64,000 nt of DNA from Flavobacteriaceae bacterium (GCA_947453885.1 CANGIF010000004.1:60599-124598); one strand, 5' to 3'. Positions 8,408-18,756 are shown, counted from the first letter of the stretch. The notes: generated by a model from the letters alone, not told the origin. Translations and numbers: made by a program.

Positions 8408-11400
8408 TTACTTTCTTATCATGCGAATGACTTGCATTTCGTTGGCTTGAGAAACGATTACATTGTAGATTCCTTTTGCAAAGTTGTTGCCAATTTGTAA
8501 GTTGGTTACTTCCGTTGGAGGCACTTGGTAGGTTGCTACCAGTTTTCCCATCATGTCGTAAACTGAAATGGTTACATAGTCATTGCTTAGGGTTACTAGA
8601 TTGATACCGAAAGCCGTGTCAAACGGATTAGGATAGGCTGTAACGGCAAACGTTTTGGCTAGTAGTCGAACCGGTGCTGGAGGTGTGGTTACGGTACAAG
8701 CAGCACCATAATTTCCATAAACACCATTAATCAATGCCGCCACACGAATAGTGTAGGTTGTGCTATAGGCCACCGTAACTCCTGTTTGCGAAAGCATAAA
8801 GTTGTAAGCAGCTGAATTGTAAAGTGTCGTTACTCCACCAGTTGTAATTTCAAAACGATAACCGGTAGCCGCATAAATGGGCATAGTTCCTATTTTTGTA
8901 GTCAACGTTGGTACAGTAGTACCGCATACTGCTGGCAGAAGTGCTGTTGTAGGAATTACATTGACAGCAAGTGCTGGCGTAGTTACGTTACATGAAGCTT
9001 CGTAAGCACCATAAATACCGTTTATTTGAGCAGCTACCCTAATGCTATAAGTAGTGCCGTAAGTAGCGGTAACTGCTTGTGCAAGTCTAAAGTTATAGGT
9101 TGCTGAATCGTACACTGTAGTGACACCACCAGTAGTAATTTCAAAGCGATAGCCTGTGGCTAAAACAACTGGGGTTGCTCCTATCTTAGTGTCTAAAGCC
9201 GCTAAAGTAGCACCACAAAAACTTGGCATTACAGCTGTAGTTGGAATTGTAGCTGCAGAAAGCGCAGGCGTTGTTACATTACAAGAAACGCCATAAGCGC
9301 CCCAAGTGCCTCCCATTTTTACCGCTACTCGAACGCCATAAGTGGTGCCATACGTACTACCAGGCATTTGCGTTAAGCTAAAGTTGTATTTGTTTGCCTC
9401 AATTATAGAAACCGTTGCGCCATTGGTAACCTCAAAACGATAAGCTTGAAAACCAGCTACGTAATCGGCATTGATGTTAGCATCAAGAGCGGTAAGCGTA
9501 GCGCCACATTGGTTGGAAGCTACTTTTGAATACTCATTACAACCTACAAGTAAGGTTATCGTTTCATTGGAATTACAAGAAGACACATAATTTAAAGTAA
9601 CCGCTTCTTTGTAGGCTGGATTGGGAAATGCAACCACTATACTACTGGTATTTTGCCCAGAAGTAATTGTCATCCAAGAAGGAACCGACCACACAAAGTT
9701 GCTACCTATAGTGCTTGGAACGGAATAAGTGGTTGAAGTTAATGAACAAACAAACGTCAAGCCAGTTATTGCATTGGAAGTTCTACTTACTGCTAATGCT
9801 GTTGGTGCGCTAGTGCCACAAGGGGTATCTGCGGAAACGGTAATTGTACCGTTTACAAAAGTAGTGATGTTGAAACTTACCACAATAGCGTTAGTCCCTT
9901 GACCCGAAACAATACTAGCACCCGTTGGCACTGCCCATGTATAATTTATGGCTCCTGCAACCGCTGGAACGGAATAGACGGCCTGACCCGAAACACTTTC
10001 TAGTAGCGTTCCTGAAGTATCATAGGTGTTTTTTACAAGTCCACATAGACTTTTAGGTCCCGATATAGCGCTGGGTACTTTCGTTTTTGAAATGGGTAAA
10101 ACATAAGCTTCACTAGTTCCACAAGCGGTAGTAGCGGTTACGGATAAATTGCCTGTGTCAAATCCGCTAGCCATGTTGACCACAATACTATTTGTGCCTT
10201 GACCCGAAACAATGGTCATGTTTGTAGGTGGTGTCCAATTGTAGGTGGCACCCAGAATTATGGGTGTAGTATAAGTAGCCGTTGTTGCATTACAAATTTG
10301 TTGAGACCCACTAATTGTTCTCGGTTTTTGAGCATTGTAAATTACTAATTTACGAATAGCACTAACACCACAATTGTTTGTTGCTTGGACTGAAAGTAGC
10401 GTTCCATTGTGGAATGAATTATCATAAACAACGGTAACCAACGAAGTGCCTTGTCCAGAAAGAATAGTAATTCCTTGTGGCATTATCCAGTTAAAAGTTG
10501 CGCCTGCAACTGCTGGAACACTATAAGTTGTCGTTGAAACACCACAACTGGTAGCACTGCCCGAAATAGCACCTATCTCAAAAACTTTTGACAATGAAAG
10601 GTTTGCTTTATTAGCTGTATATCCACAAACGCCATACGCTTCGACACTAAGTAACCCATTTTCAAACAAAGAATCAATGTTTACCGTTACTTGATTACCT
10701 GCACTTGTAACTGGGCTTATACCTGCTGGAAATGTCCATACATAATACGAAGCTCCAGTCAATGCAACTACACTATACGAAGTTGAAGTTAACCCACAAA
10801 CATTAGACACGCCACTAATGGCACCAATACTTCCTAAAAGCGTGTTGGACAAAGTAACTGTTATGGCTTTTCTAGTTGGACTGTTACAGCCGTTAATGGT
10901 TTGAGCAGCATAATAAACTCCAGCAACTAGCGGTGTTGTATCCATTAAATTAAGACCACCAGAAGCGGTAGTGAACCATTTTATATCCATTCCAACAGCA
11001 ACTAAACTGGCTACAGTACTTCCAGTACAAAGCGTTTGGTTGTTTGCAATTGGAGTAGCTGTAACGTTAACATCAATTGCCAAAGTAGTTGTTGTTGCAC
11101 ATTGTCCTGTTGCAGGTGTAAAAGTATAGGTAGTGGTAGCCGTATTGTTTAAAGCGGGTCCCCAAGTTCCTGTTATGGCATTTGTAGATGTTAGAGGTAA
11201 TGCCGACAAAGCAGCTCCAGAACATATAGCTCCTACAGGACTAAAAGTTGGTGTTGTTTCACTATTAATAGTAATAGTTACAGCCGTTCTTGTACTTTCT
11301 AATGAATTTAAAGTTTGTGAAGCATAATAAGTTCCTGTGGCTAATAGTGTCGCTACCGGAAGTGCTGCTCCTCCTGTCATTGCAGCATACCATTTAATTG

Positions 11401-12808
11401 CCGTTCCAGTAGCCACTAAGCTTGAAACGGTTGTACCTACACAATACACTTGTGCAGCAGCTGTAGGTGGTGGAGTGAAAACAACAGGCATAGTTACAGT
11501 AACTCCTGTAGTACTCAAAGCTCCAGTTGTGGTCATGGCTCTCCCTTCTAACTGCACTCCTGCCAATAAACTTATGGCTCCATTATTAGCAATTATAGTT
11601 CCTTTAAAAATGGAGTTCGTATTAATAGCAACTGCGCCATCTACTTTCCAAAACACATTTTTAGCTTGAGCACCATTCAGCAATTGCACATTGGCATTGC
11701 TACTGGTTGATAATACTCCATTTATTTGAATAACAAAAACAGCATTCGGATTACCTTCTGCATTCAAATACAAATTGTTGGTCAGTGTGGTTGCTGCATT
11801 AAGCAAATAGGTATGTGGTGTTAGCACTAAATCATTTCCAAATTGAGCGGGTTGCATCAATTCAATGTCGTAAGACAATCCATTTAAGTAATTATAGGCG
11901 GCTAGTAAATCAACTGCTGCAACGCCTGTGGAACTATCGGGTACAAAATGAATGGTTCCTGAAACATTGGCGGGAACATAGCCTGTGGTTGATCCTAAAT
12001 TAGTACCCACATCGCCTGCTACAATCGTAACACCAGTATTGGTAACAGCACCATTTGTTGAAAAAAGACTGTAAGCAAGTGTACTGTTCAAATTGGGAGC
12101 TAGAGGTCCTGTTAAACTTGGACTACCTAAGGTATTTGGGATATAAGCTACATTTCCGTTAACAGTTACTGCTCCCGCAGTTGTCAAAGCCCTTCCTTCT
12201 AAAACCGCACTCGTATTTATAGAAATTGCCGCATTATTAGCAATAATTGTTCCTTTCATACTCGCACTTGCACCTAAAGTAACCAATCCTTCCACTTTCC
12301 AAAAAACATTGCTGGCTTGCGCCCCATTGACTAAAACTACTTGAGCATTCGTTGCCACAGACAATGCGCCTTGAATTTGAATAATAAATACTGCATTGGG
12401 ATTGTTTTGTGCATCTAACGAAAGATTTGATACTACAGATGCCGCACTTGGAACGGCATAAACACCAGCAGTTAGTAATTGCCCATTCCCTAATATTGTC
12501 GAGGCAACAACAGTAGGTACCGCATTGTTCAATTGGTTGTAGGCTAAAATTACATCATTTACGCATTGAGCACTAACTGCATCTGCATTGTGGATAGCTC
12601 CATTTATATTGCTAAAGCCCGAACATGCGCCACTGTTAGTTCCTACATTGCCTGTTATTTGTGTATTACCGGTGTTGGTTACTGCGCCAACTGATGAAAA
12701 AAGTACAAAATTAGCTGCCCCTCCAAGTGAAGGTGCCTGACAAAAACCTAACAGCGGCACCAAAAGCAGTACCACTATACCTATTCTAAATTGTAAATAT
12801 TTTTTCAT
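8408..12808 (-). CDS. Double-domain ice-binding protein (two DUF3494 domains) with T9SS sorting domain
   Basis: The protein has 1466 residues. After a signal peptide (residues 1-23, ending GFCQ), two DUF3494 ice-binding domains follow at ~aa 27-222 and ~230-435. Both show the family hallmarks: FVLFSSVGAVTNTG / YSLFSTNGAVTNTG, GDVGTN, NPNAVFIIQI, NVFWKV, MKGTIIANN and LEGRALTT. Next come PKD/Ig-like stretches (~440-1090, with many YSVPAVAGATFNW repeats), three copies of an ~85-residue module with conserved YRFE...YNF...IRVAA...C, and a T9SS type A sorting domain (~1395-1466, AYPNPFDTAFG to MIRK). DUF3494 proteins bind ice crystals and are found in psychrophiles. Here the design suggests a surface-exposed ice adhesin or ice-recrystallisation inhibitor. 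The family is seen directly; the ice role is inferred. Confidence 0.93.
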   Translation of the reverse strand: MKKYLQFRIGIVVLLLVPLLGFCQAPSLGGAANFVLFSSVGAVTNTGNTQITGNVGTNSGACSGFSNINGAIHNADAVSAQCVNDVILAYNQLNNAVPTVVASTILGNGQLLTAGVYAVPSAASVVSNLSLDAQNNPNAVFIIQIQGALSVATNAQVVLVNGAQASNVFWKVEGLVTLGASASMKGTIIANNAAISINTSAVLEGRALTTAGAVTVNGNVAYIPNTLGSPSLTGPLAPNLNSTLAYSLFSTNGAVTNTGVTIVAGDVGTNLGSTTGYVPANVSGTIHFVPDSSTGVAAVDLLAAYNYLNGLSYDIELMQPAQFGNDLVLTPHTYLLNAATTLTNNLYLNAEGNPNAVFVIQINGVLSTSSNANVQLLNGAQAKNVFWKVDGAVAINTNSIFKGTIIANNGAISLLAGVQLEGRAMTTTGALSTTGVTVTMPVVFTPPPTAAAQVYCVGTTVSSLVATGTAIKWYAAMTGGAALPVATLLATGTYYASQTLNSLESTRTAVTITINSETTPTFSPVGAICSGAALSALPLTSTNAITGTWGPALNNTATTTYTFTPATGQCATTTTLAIDVNVTATPIANNQTLCTGSTVASLVAVGMDIKWFTTASGGLNLMDTTPLVAGVYYAAQTINGCNSPTRKAITVTLSNTLLGSIGAISGVSNVCGLTSTSYSVVALTGASYYVWTFPAGISPVTSAGNQVTVNIDSLFENGLLSVEAYGVCGYTANKANLSLSKVFEIGAISGSATSCGVSTTTYSVPAVAGATFNWIMPQGITILSGQGTSLVTVVYDNSFHNGTLLSVQATNNCGVSAIRKLVIYNAQKPRTISGSQQICNATTATYTTPIILGATYNWTPPTNMTIVSGQGTNSIVVNMASGFDTGNLSVTATTACGTSEAYVLPISKTKVPSAISGPKSLCGLVKNTYDTSGTLLESVSGQAVYSVPAVAGAINYTWAVPTGASIVSGQGTNAIVVSFNITTFVNGTITVSADTPCGTSAPTALAVSRTSNAITGLTFVCSLTSTTYSVPSTIGSNFVWSVPSWMTITSGQNTSSIVVAFPNPAYKEAVTLNYVSSCNSNETITLLVGCNEYSKVASNQCGATLTALDANINADYVAGFQAYRFEVTNGATVSIIEANKYNFSLTQMPGSTYGTTYGVRVAVKMGGTWGAYGVSCNVTTPALSAATIPTTAVMPSFCGATLAALDTKIGATPVVLATGYRFEITTGGVTTVYDSATYNFRLAQAVTATYGTTYSIRVAAQINGIYGAYEASCNVTTPALAVNVIPTTALLPAVCGTTVPTLTTKIGTMPIYAATGYRFEITTGGVTTLYNSAAYNFMLSQTGVTVAYSTTYTIRVAALINGVYGNYGAACTVTTPPAPVRLLAKTFAVTAYPNPFDTAFGINLVTLSNDYVTISVYDMMGKLVATYQVPPTEVTNLQIGNNFAKGIYNVIVSQANEMQVIRMIRK

Positions 12809-12990
12809 GATTAAAAAGTATATAATGTAGATTCATTTCTACTTTACAAAGTTCCGTTTATATCCATTTTAATACTTACAATTTAGTATTTCAAAATTGT
12901 ATTATTCACATGTATTGAGAATGAAAAATACTTTAGAGACCACTTAATGAATTAGTTGTTATTAAATAACTACATTTTTGTATAACAAAC

Positions 12991-13030
12991 AAAACCCCTC
13001 CAACTCCGTAAGGAATTAAAGGGGGTTTTG
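12991..13030 (-). terminator. Terminator of the 13130-15793 gene
   Basis: AAAACCCCTCC...GGGGGTTTT hairpin with the internal sequence CAACTCCGTAAGGAATTAA. The same loop sequence is used by the terminators at 19588-19630 and 25234-25276. Confidence 0.85.
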
Positions 13031-13183
13031 ATTGTTGATTGAAGAGTAACGATTTTAGACCCGAGAGCTTTGTTCTAACTGGCGAAGCCTTTTAGATTTA
13101 AAAACATAAATCGTATAAACCTCATAACCTTATTTCCGTATCAACCGAAGGACTTGCATTTCGTTGGCTTGAGAAACAATTAC
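12991..13183. repeat. Duplicated 3' flank, copy 1
   Basis: From the terminator through the end of the coding sequence (the last ~50 bases of the sorting domain), this segment is almost identical to 25236-25427. Only scattered differences are seen, for example TTTGTTC versus TTTGCTC around 13070. It shows that the 3' ends of two T9SS genes were duplicated or homogenised together with their untranslated tails. Confidence 0.85.
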
Positions 13184-15793
13184 GTTGTAGATTCCTGTTG
13201 AAAAGTTGCTTCCTAATTGTAGGTTAGCTACTTCCATAGGATTCACTTGGTGTGATTCAACAAGAGCACCCATCATGTTGTAAACGGTAACAGTTACATT
13301 TTCTTTGCTAGGAGTTTCTAGGTTTAAGTTGAATGCGGTGTCATAAGGATTTGGATAGGCTTTTACAGCAAATGAATTATTTGTATTGCTTAATTTTGTT
13401 ATTTGATTAAATCCACAATTGGTTGAATAACTTGCTCCTGCTGGTTTGCTCCATTGTGCTTGTTCCCACCAATTTTGTGGATTACTAGTGCTTAATTGAT
13501 TAGCAGTCGCTACATCGTCAACTTGAATACAAGTTATATTTTCGCATTGACCTACGTTTAATTGTAAATTTGACATTGATGCTAAACCTGAAAGATTTAT
13601 TTTATTTAAAGAGCTTGCAACTAAATAAATATAGGTTAAATTATGACAGCTTGAAAGGTCAATTTCACTAATATTGAAACTATTCATTTCAACATAACTC
13701 ATGGCTGTTAAGCCAGCAAAGCTAATTGTAGTTAGTGGACAACCACCAAAATTAATATGATTTAGAGCGGTACAACCTGTTAAAATTACAGTAGTTAAAA
13801 AATAATCTTGATAGGAATTAATGTTTTGTAAATTAGTTAACCCAGAAACGTTTAATGAAGTAATGTTGCTATTGAAGCAGTTTAGGTTTTGTAAACTTGC
13901 AAAATCACGAATCCCTGTCAAATCTGATATGGTGCTATCTGCAACATTTAAATCAGTAACACTAGCAATATTAGCAGTTATTACTTTGTGGTCAATTGCA
14001 CCACTATCAAGTCCTAAGCTAATTAAACGTGCTTCAAAAACTGGATCCGGAATAGTAGTATATTGTATAGGAGCTGCAGGTGTCGTTACTGTACAAGAGG
14101 CACCATAATTTCCGTAAACACCATTTATTAATGCAGCTACTCGAATGGCATAAGTAGTACTGTATAATACAGTAGCTCCCGTTTGTGAAAGTTTGAAGTT
14201 GTAAACCGCTGAATCATAAACGTTAGTTACACCTCCTGAAGTAATTTCAAAACGATAGCCTGAAGCATTTAAAACCGGTGCAGCAGGTATTTTAGTATCT
14301 ACGGCAGCCAAAGTTGTCCCGCAAAATGTAGGATGAATTTGTGTAGTTGGTATGTTATTTGTAGCTAGAGTTGGAGTTGCAACAGTACAAGAAGCGCCAT
14401 AATCTCCATAGACACCATTTACTAAAGCGGCAACTCTAATCGTATACGTCATGCCGTAATCTACCACTACACCAGCTTGTGTCAATTTAAAAATATACGT
14501 TGCTGAATCATACACTATAGTAACCCCGCCAGTGGTAATTTCAAAGCGGTAGCCTTGTGCGTTCTGAACTGGTTTTGCAGGTATTTTTGTATCTAAAGCC
14601 GCTAAAGTAACGCCGCAAAAGTTAGGATGTACATTTGTTGTAAGCACTGTATTACTAGCAAGAGCAGGGGTTGTTACGTTACACGAAGCGCCATAATCTC
14701 CCCAAATGCTTCCGATTTTTACCGCTACACGAACACCATAAGTAGTGCCGTAAGTAATATCAGGCGTTTGTGTTAAGCTAAAGTTGTATTTGTTAACATC
14801 TACAGTATTAACCGTTGCACCATTGCTAACTTCAAAACGATAAGCTTGATATCCTGCCACATAATCGGCATTGATGTTGGCGTCTAGTGTAGCTAAAGTT
14901 GTACCACATTGGTTGGCTTTAACTTTTGATGTTGGAATACTAATAAAACCTGAAACCATGAAATTTTGCCATACAGGAGCCGACTGGTATGCCGCTACAC
15001 TTCCAACAGGCACTTTTAAACTAACAGCACCTTGGGTTACACCCTGAAAAACATCTGCATTAATTACAAGTGGTGAAGTAATATTACAAGTAAACGATGT
15101 TAAAGAGATACAGTCTTGAAAAGCAAGATAATCAATACTCGCTACCGAGTTGGGAATTGTAACCGAAGCTAAACTTGAACAGACAGCAAAAGCAGCATGA
15201 CCAATGCTAGTTACCGAATTTGGAATTGTAATCGACGTTAAACTACTACAACGATTAAAAGCATCCGGAGCAATACTAGTTACCGAGTTTGGAATAGTAA
15301 CCGATGCTAAACTTGAACAAGTTCCAAAAATACCAGTATTTAAAGAAGTTAACGTGTTAGGAATTGTTACTGATGTTAAACTATAACAACTGTGAAAAGT
15401 ATATTCACCAATGCTAGTTACCGAGTTGGGGATAGTTATTGATGTTAAAGCAAAACACTGATGAAAAGCATAACCGCCAATGCTCGTTACCGAGTTGGGA
15501 ATAGTAACTGATGTTAAACTAGTACAACTGAAAAAAGCATAATCAACAATACTAGTAACCGAATAGGAAGCACCGTTATAAGTAACTTGTGCTGGTATTG
15601 TAACATTTCCAGTTGTAGCATTGTTTTGAAATGCAACTGCCACAGTGGTTGGCGAAGTGACATCATAATTTATATTTCCAGTAGAAAAACTTTGCGCTTG
15701 AATAGCCGTTGCGCTGAATAAAAGCATAAACAAAGCGATTGCTTTGATTTGCCATTTCGTTGTTAACGAAGTAAAAGTAGAATCTTGATTCAT
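13130..15793 (-). CDS. BspA-type leucine-rich-repeat surface protein with T9SS sorting domain
   Basis: The protein has 887 residues from the ATG at 15793. A start 22 codons earlier (15859) would place a charged tail before the signal peptide WQIKAIALFMLLFSATAIQAQ. Residues ~70-260 are BspA/LRR_5 repeats of 23 residues (CxSLTSVTIPNSVTSIGxxAF), each making one solenoid turn. Three of the shared ~85-residue YRFE/YNF/IRVAA modules follow (~300-560). A second, different leucine-rich region follows (~570-760: LTGIRDFASLQNLNCFNSNITSL). The T9SS type A sorting domain ends the protein. The likely role is adhesion or surface recognition. The start region is fed by a long leader from the divergent promoter at 16060-16067. 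Confidence 0.9.
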   Translation of the reverse strand: MNQDSTFTSLTTKWQIKAIALFMLLFSATAIQAQSFSTGNINYDVTSPTTVAVAFQNNATTGNVTIPAQVTYNGASYSVTSIVDYAFFSCTSLTSVTIPNSVTSIGGYAFHQCFALTSITIPNSVTSIGEYTFHSCYSLTSVTIPNTLTSLNTGIFGTCSSLASVTIPNSVTSIAPDAFNRCSSLTSITIPNSVTSIGHAAFAVCSSLASVTIPNSVASIDYLAFQDCISLTSFTCNITSPLVINADVFQGVTQGAVSLKVPVGSVAAYQSAPVWQNFMVSGFISIPTSKVKANQCGTTLATLDANINADYVAGYQAYRFEVSNGATVNTVDVNKYNFSLTQTPDITYGTTYGVRVAVKIGSIWGDYGASCNVTTPALASNTVLTTNVHPNFCGVTLAALDTKIPAKPVQNAQGYRFEITTGGVTIVYDSATYIFKLTQAGVVVDYGMTYTIRVAALVNGVYGDYGASCTVATPTLATNNIPTTQIHPTFCGTTLAAVDTKIPAAPVLNASGYRFEITSGGVTNVYDSAVYNFKLSQTGATVLYSTTYAIRVAALINGVYGNYGASCTVTTPAAPIQYTTIPDPVFEARLISLGLDSGAIDHKVITANIASVTDLNVADSTISDLTGIRDFASLQNLNCFNSNITSLNVSGLTNLQNINSYQDYFLTTVILTGCTALNHINFGGCPLTTISFAGLTAMSYVEMNSFNISEIDLSSCHNLTYIYLVASSLNKINLSGLASMSNLQLNVGQCENITCIQVDDVATANQLSTSNPQNWWEQAQWSKPAGASYSTNCGFNQITKLSNTNNSFAVKAYPNPYDTAFNLNLETPSKENVTVTVYNMMGALVESHQVNPMEVANLQLGSNFSTGIYNVIVSQANEMQVLRLIRK

Positions 15794-16059
15794 TTTGTTA
15801 AATTTTTTTTGATAAATTTTGTTTACTGTTCCTTTACTTACTCTGTCAAAAATTGACATTTCAGAAGGCGCAACTTTCCTTTTTAGGCAATCAGATAACT
15901 ATGTTTTTTTTCTTCATTAATTTTATTTTATTATTAATTAAACAAGGTTTTAAAATATCAAACTCTGAAAACAATACGTTTAATACTTAAATAAGTAAAA
16001 CAGAAAGTTTCCTTTTTCATAAGTTTCGTCTTTTGTTAAAATCTTTATATTATTTTTGA

Positions 16060-16111
16060 CAAATGTAAATGACATAACAAGATCAAAAAATAGTGTAAAT
16101 ACACCATTTTT
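16060..16111 (-). promoter_or_regulatory. Leftward promoter box with upstream dyad operator
   Basis: On the minus strand TACATTTG (16067-16060) fits TAnnTTTG. Twenty-two bases upstream begins a 23-bp arm (16089-16111) containing the perfect dyad GTGTAAATACAC at 16094-16105, centred near -43. The transcript would have a leader of about 260 bases before the 15793 start. The arm is the inverted copy of the arm at 16147-16169. Confidence 0.6.
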
Positions 16112-16146
16112 CAATTTACAACCTTTGATCCGCATATAAATTTGTA

Positions 16147-16198
16147 AAAAATGGTGGAATTACACTATTGTTTACAAATAGTCTTACTCTTAATTTTG
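16147..16198 (+). promoter_or_regulatory. Rightward promoter box with upstream dyad operator
   Basis: The 23-bp arm 16147-16169 (with GTGGAATTACAC at its centre) is the inverted repeat of 16089-16111, with about two mismatches. It ends exactly 22 bases before TAATTTTG (16191-16198), a TAnnTTTG box just upstream of the kinase ATG at 16207, so the mRNA would be almost leaderless. A second candidate box, TAAATTTG, is at 16137-16144. Confidence 0.6.
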
Positions 16199-16206
16199 CC
16201 AGTATT

Positions 16207-18111
16207 ATGAAGCTATTTATCCAATTATTATTTATCAGTTTTTGTTGTTCCATTTCGGTTTATGGTCAAAAAGACCGTAAGATTTTGTTACAACAACTTT
16301 CAAAAGCTGAACAAGATACAAACAAAGTATATTTGCTTTTGGACATAGGAGAAACGTTTATTGATGAGCCAAAAAAATTCAAACAATACCTTCAAAAATC
16401 ATTTTCTTTAAGTAGAAAATTAAACCACACTAACGGAGAAAACAAGTATTATTTTTTAATGGCAAAATTTTATACCTATCAAAATGAACCTGATAGCTGT
16501 ATTTATTTTGCAAAAAAAGGAGTTGAAAATGCTAAAAAATTAAAATTAGACAAACAAGCGCAAGCCTATTCCAATTTAGGATCAGCCTATACGCTAAAAG
16601 GTTATACCGATTCTACAACTTTGGCACTTTTAAAATCATTACGCATTCAAGAAAAGCTCAAGCCAGACCTTTATAGGCTCGCACTATTGTACATAAATTT
16701 AAGTGCTAACAGTTATGCAATTCATGATGATAAAAAAACAATAGAATATGCTAGAAAATCATTGTATTATGCCAATAAAAATCCAAAAAAAACATTTCTA
16801 GCCGAAGCACATATCAATTTGGGGTTAGGTTTTACGTATGATAAAGTTTTGGACAGTGCTAATTATCATTATAACAAAGCTTTGGAAATAGCTTACAGAA
16901 ACCAAAATGCAATTCAGCAATTATATGTTATAGAAAACATAACGGATTTATGGAATATTAAACGGAACTATCTAAAAATGTTGGAAACAGCAAAAATTTA
17001 TAAAAAAATCAGTAGCGCGAATCCAGAATTTGTTTCCGAATGGATAAAAAGTGATCTTTTATTAGGTGAAGCTTATTTGTATAACAATCAAATTGATCAA
17101 GCAAAATCATATGCAGAAACTGCTTTAAAGAATTCTCAGAAAGATACTGACCTTCCTGAAAATATAATGCGAATACATTTTCTCATGTATGAAATTGAAA
17201 CCCGCTTGGGAAATTATAGCAAAGCTGAAGATCATTTTAACATTCACGATTCTATTGACAACGTTTTTAGAGGAGAAGAAACCCAGCAAAACATTAATAT
17301 TTTAAATACAAAATTTAACGTTGAGAAAAAAAATGCGGAACTTAAATTGCAAAAAGCCACTTTAGAACGTAATAAAATTATCATTTTACTTCTATCTGTT
17401 GGGTTAATTTCTTTAATAGTTTTAGGCTGGTTGATCTATAAAAACAGAACAAAAAAACAAAAAATAGAGGCTCAAATTCAACAAATTGTTGCTTCAAAAT
17501 CAATAATAAAAACCCAAGAAGATGAACGAACCCGAATTGCAAAAGACCTTCACGATGGTTTGGGTAGTTTATTGTCGGGCGTTAAACAATCGTTACACGG
17601 TATGAAAAATAGTTTTATAATGGAAGCCAGTGAGGCTAAATCGTTCGAAAAAACAATTGATGTTTTGGATCAAGGAATTAAAGATTTGCGGAACATAGCA
17701 CACAATATGATTCCAGAAAACCTAATTAAATTTGGATTAGAAACGGCAACACACGATTATTGTTCGCAAATCAACAATTCAAACACATTAAAAGTAGTTT
17801 TTAGCCCAATTAATATGGTTAATTACCAGAAAGATTTCACGCATTCTATAACTGTTTATAGAATTATTCAAGAATTAGTTCATAATGTAGTTAAGCACGC
17901 CGAAGCAAAAAATTTAATTGTTCAATTAGCCGCACAAAGCAATACATTACATATTACTATTGAAGATGACGGCAAAGGTTTTGATACAAACAATTCAACA
18001 AATGGAATTGGAATTTCAAATGTAAAGAATAGAGTTTCTGTATTAGAAGGAACAATGCAAATTACTTCAAACCATCTTGGAACAACCGTAAATATTGAAC
18101 TTCCAATATGA
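16207..18111 (+). CDS. TPR-containing sensor histidine kinase (NarX/DesK-type)
   Basis: The protein has 634 residues from the ATG at 16207, which gives a proper signal peptide (MKLFIQLLFISFCCSISVYG). Residues ~20-380 are tetratricopeptide-like helical repeats predicted to lie in the periplasm, and one membrane segment (~395-415, IIILLLSVGLISLIVLGWLIY) follows. The HisKA_3 dimerisation region carries the phospho-acceptor histidine in RIAKDLHDGLGSLLSG (~455). The HATPase domain shows the N-box ELVHNVVKHA and the G-box DDGKGFD...NGIGISN. It should autophosphorylate and pass phosphate to the response regulator encoded immediately downstream, with which it overlaps by four bases. Signal unknown. 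Placement among adhesin genes suggests envelope control, which is inferred. Confidence 0.92.
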   Translation: MKLFIQLLFISFCCSISVYGQKDRKILLQQLSKAEQDTNKVYLLLDIGETFIDEPKKFKQYLQKSFSLSRKLNHTNGENKYYFLMAKFYTYQNEPDSCIYFAKKGVENAKKLKLDKQAQAYSNLGSAYTLKGYTDSTTLALLKSLRIQEKLKPDLYRLALLYINLSANSYAIHDDKKTIEYARKSLYYANKNPKKTFLAEAHINLGLGFTYDKVLDSANYHYNKALEIAYRNQNAIQQLYVIENITDLWNIKRNYLKMLETAKIYKKISSANPEFVSEWIKSDLLLGEAYLYNNQIDQAKSYAETALKNSQKDTDLPENIMRIHFLMYEIETRLGNYSKAEDHFNIHDSIDNVFRGEETQQNINILNTKFNVEKKNAELKLQKATLERNKIIILLLSVGLISLIVLGWLIYKNRTKKQKIEAQIQQIVASKSIIKTQEDERTRIAKDLHDGLGSLLSGVKQSLHGMKNSFIMEASEAKSFEKTIDVLDQGIKDLRNIAHNMIPENLIKFGLETATHDYCSQINNSNTLKVVFSPINMVNYQKDFTHSITVYRIIQELVHNVVKHAEAKNLIVQLAAQSNTLHITIEDDGKGFDTNNSTNGIGISNVKNRVSVLEGTMQITSNHLGTTVNIELPI

Positions 18112-18728
18112 TAAAAATTATGATTGTTGATGACCATCCATTGGTTATTGAAGGCTTAAAAGCACTAATAGAAACCGATAAATCCATAGAAATTATAGGT
18201 ATTGCTCTAAATGGACATCAAACGAATCAACTTCTTAAAATAGAAAAACCAGATGTTATCTTTTTGGACATCAACCTACCCGATTGTAGTGGAATTGATT
18301 TGTGTAGAGAGATTTTACTGAAATTCCCATCCATTTTGATAATAGGTATTAGTACTTTTAACACTCCAAGTTATATCCAGGCAATGCTTGATAGTGGAGC
18401 AAAAGGGTATTTGCTAAAAAACACTACAAAAGACGAACTACTAAAAGCCCTAAACACAGTTATATCACATAAAACATATATTTCTGAAGAAGCAAAAAGT
18501 ATTTTAAACACCTTTAAAACTGATACAGCAATAGTATTGACGAGAAGAGAACGAGAAGTTTTACAACTTATCGCAAGCGGTAAGTCAAATACAGAAATTG
18601 CTAAAGAACTTTTCATTAGCCCTGCAACAGTTGATACACACAGAACTAATTTATTAGCTAAATTCAAAACCAATAATACCGCACTATTAATAAAACAAGC
18701 TGTAAAATTAGGGTTTATAATATTTTAG
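18108..18728 (+). CDS. NarL/LuxR-family response regulator
   Basis: The protein has 206 residues. The receiver domain (1-120) has the acidic pair DD in IMIVDDHPLV, the phosphorylated aspartate in VIFLDINLPDCSGID (~52), and K in GYLLKNTT. The C-terminal HTH (~140-200) is LuxR-type: LTRREREVLQLIASGKSNTEIAKELFISPATVDTHRTN. Its start codon overlaps the kinase stop (ATGA), so translation is coupled. NarL-type regulators bind short inverted repeats. The mirrored dyads at 16089-16169 are the natural candidates for its operators, controlling both this operon and the leucine-rich-repeat gene. Confidence 0.94.
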   Translation: MIKIMIVDDHPLVIEGLKALIETDKSIEIIGIALNGHQTNQLLKIEKPDVIFLDINLPDCSGIDLCREILLKFPSILIIGISTFNTPSYIQAMLDSGAKGYLLKNTTKDELLKALNTVISHKTYISEEAKSILNTFKTDTAIVLTRREREVLQLIASGKSNTEIAKELFISPATVDTHRTNLLAKFKTNNTALLIKQAVKLGFIIF

Positions 18729-18756
18729 CACTACCATTTTTACAAAAAAAACTTAA

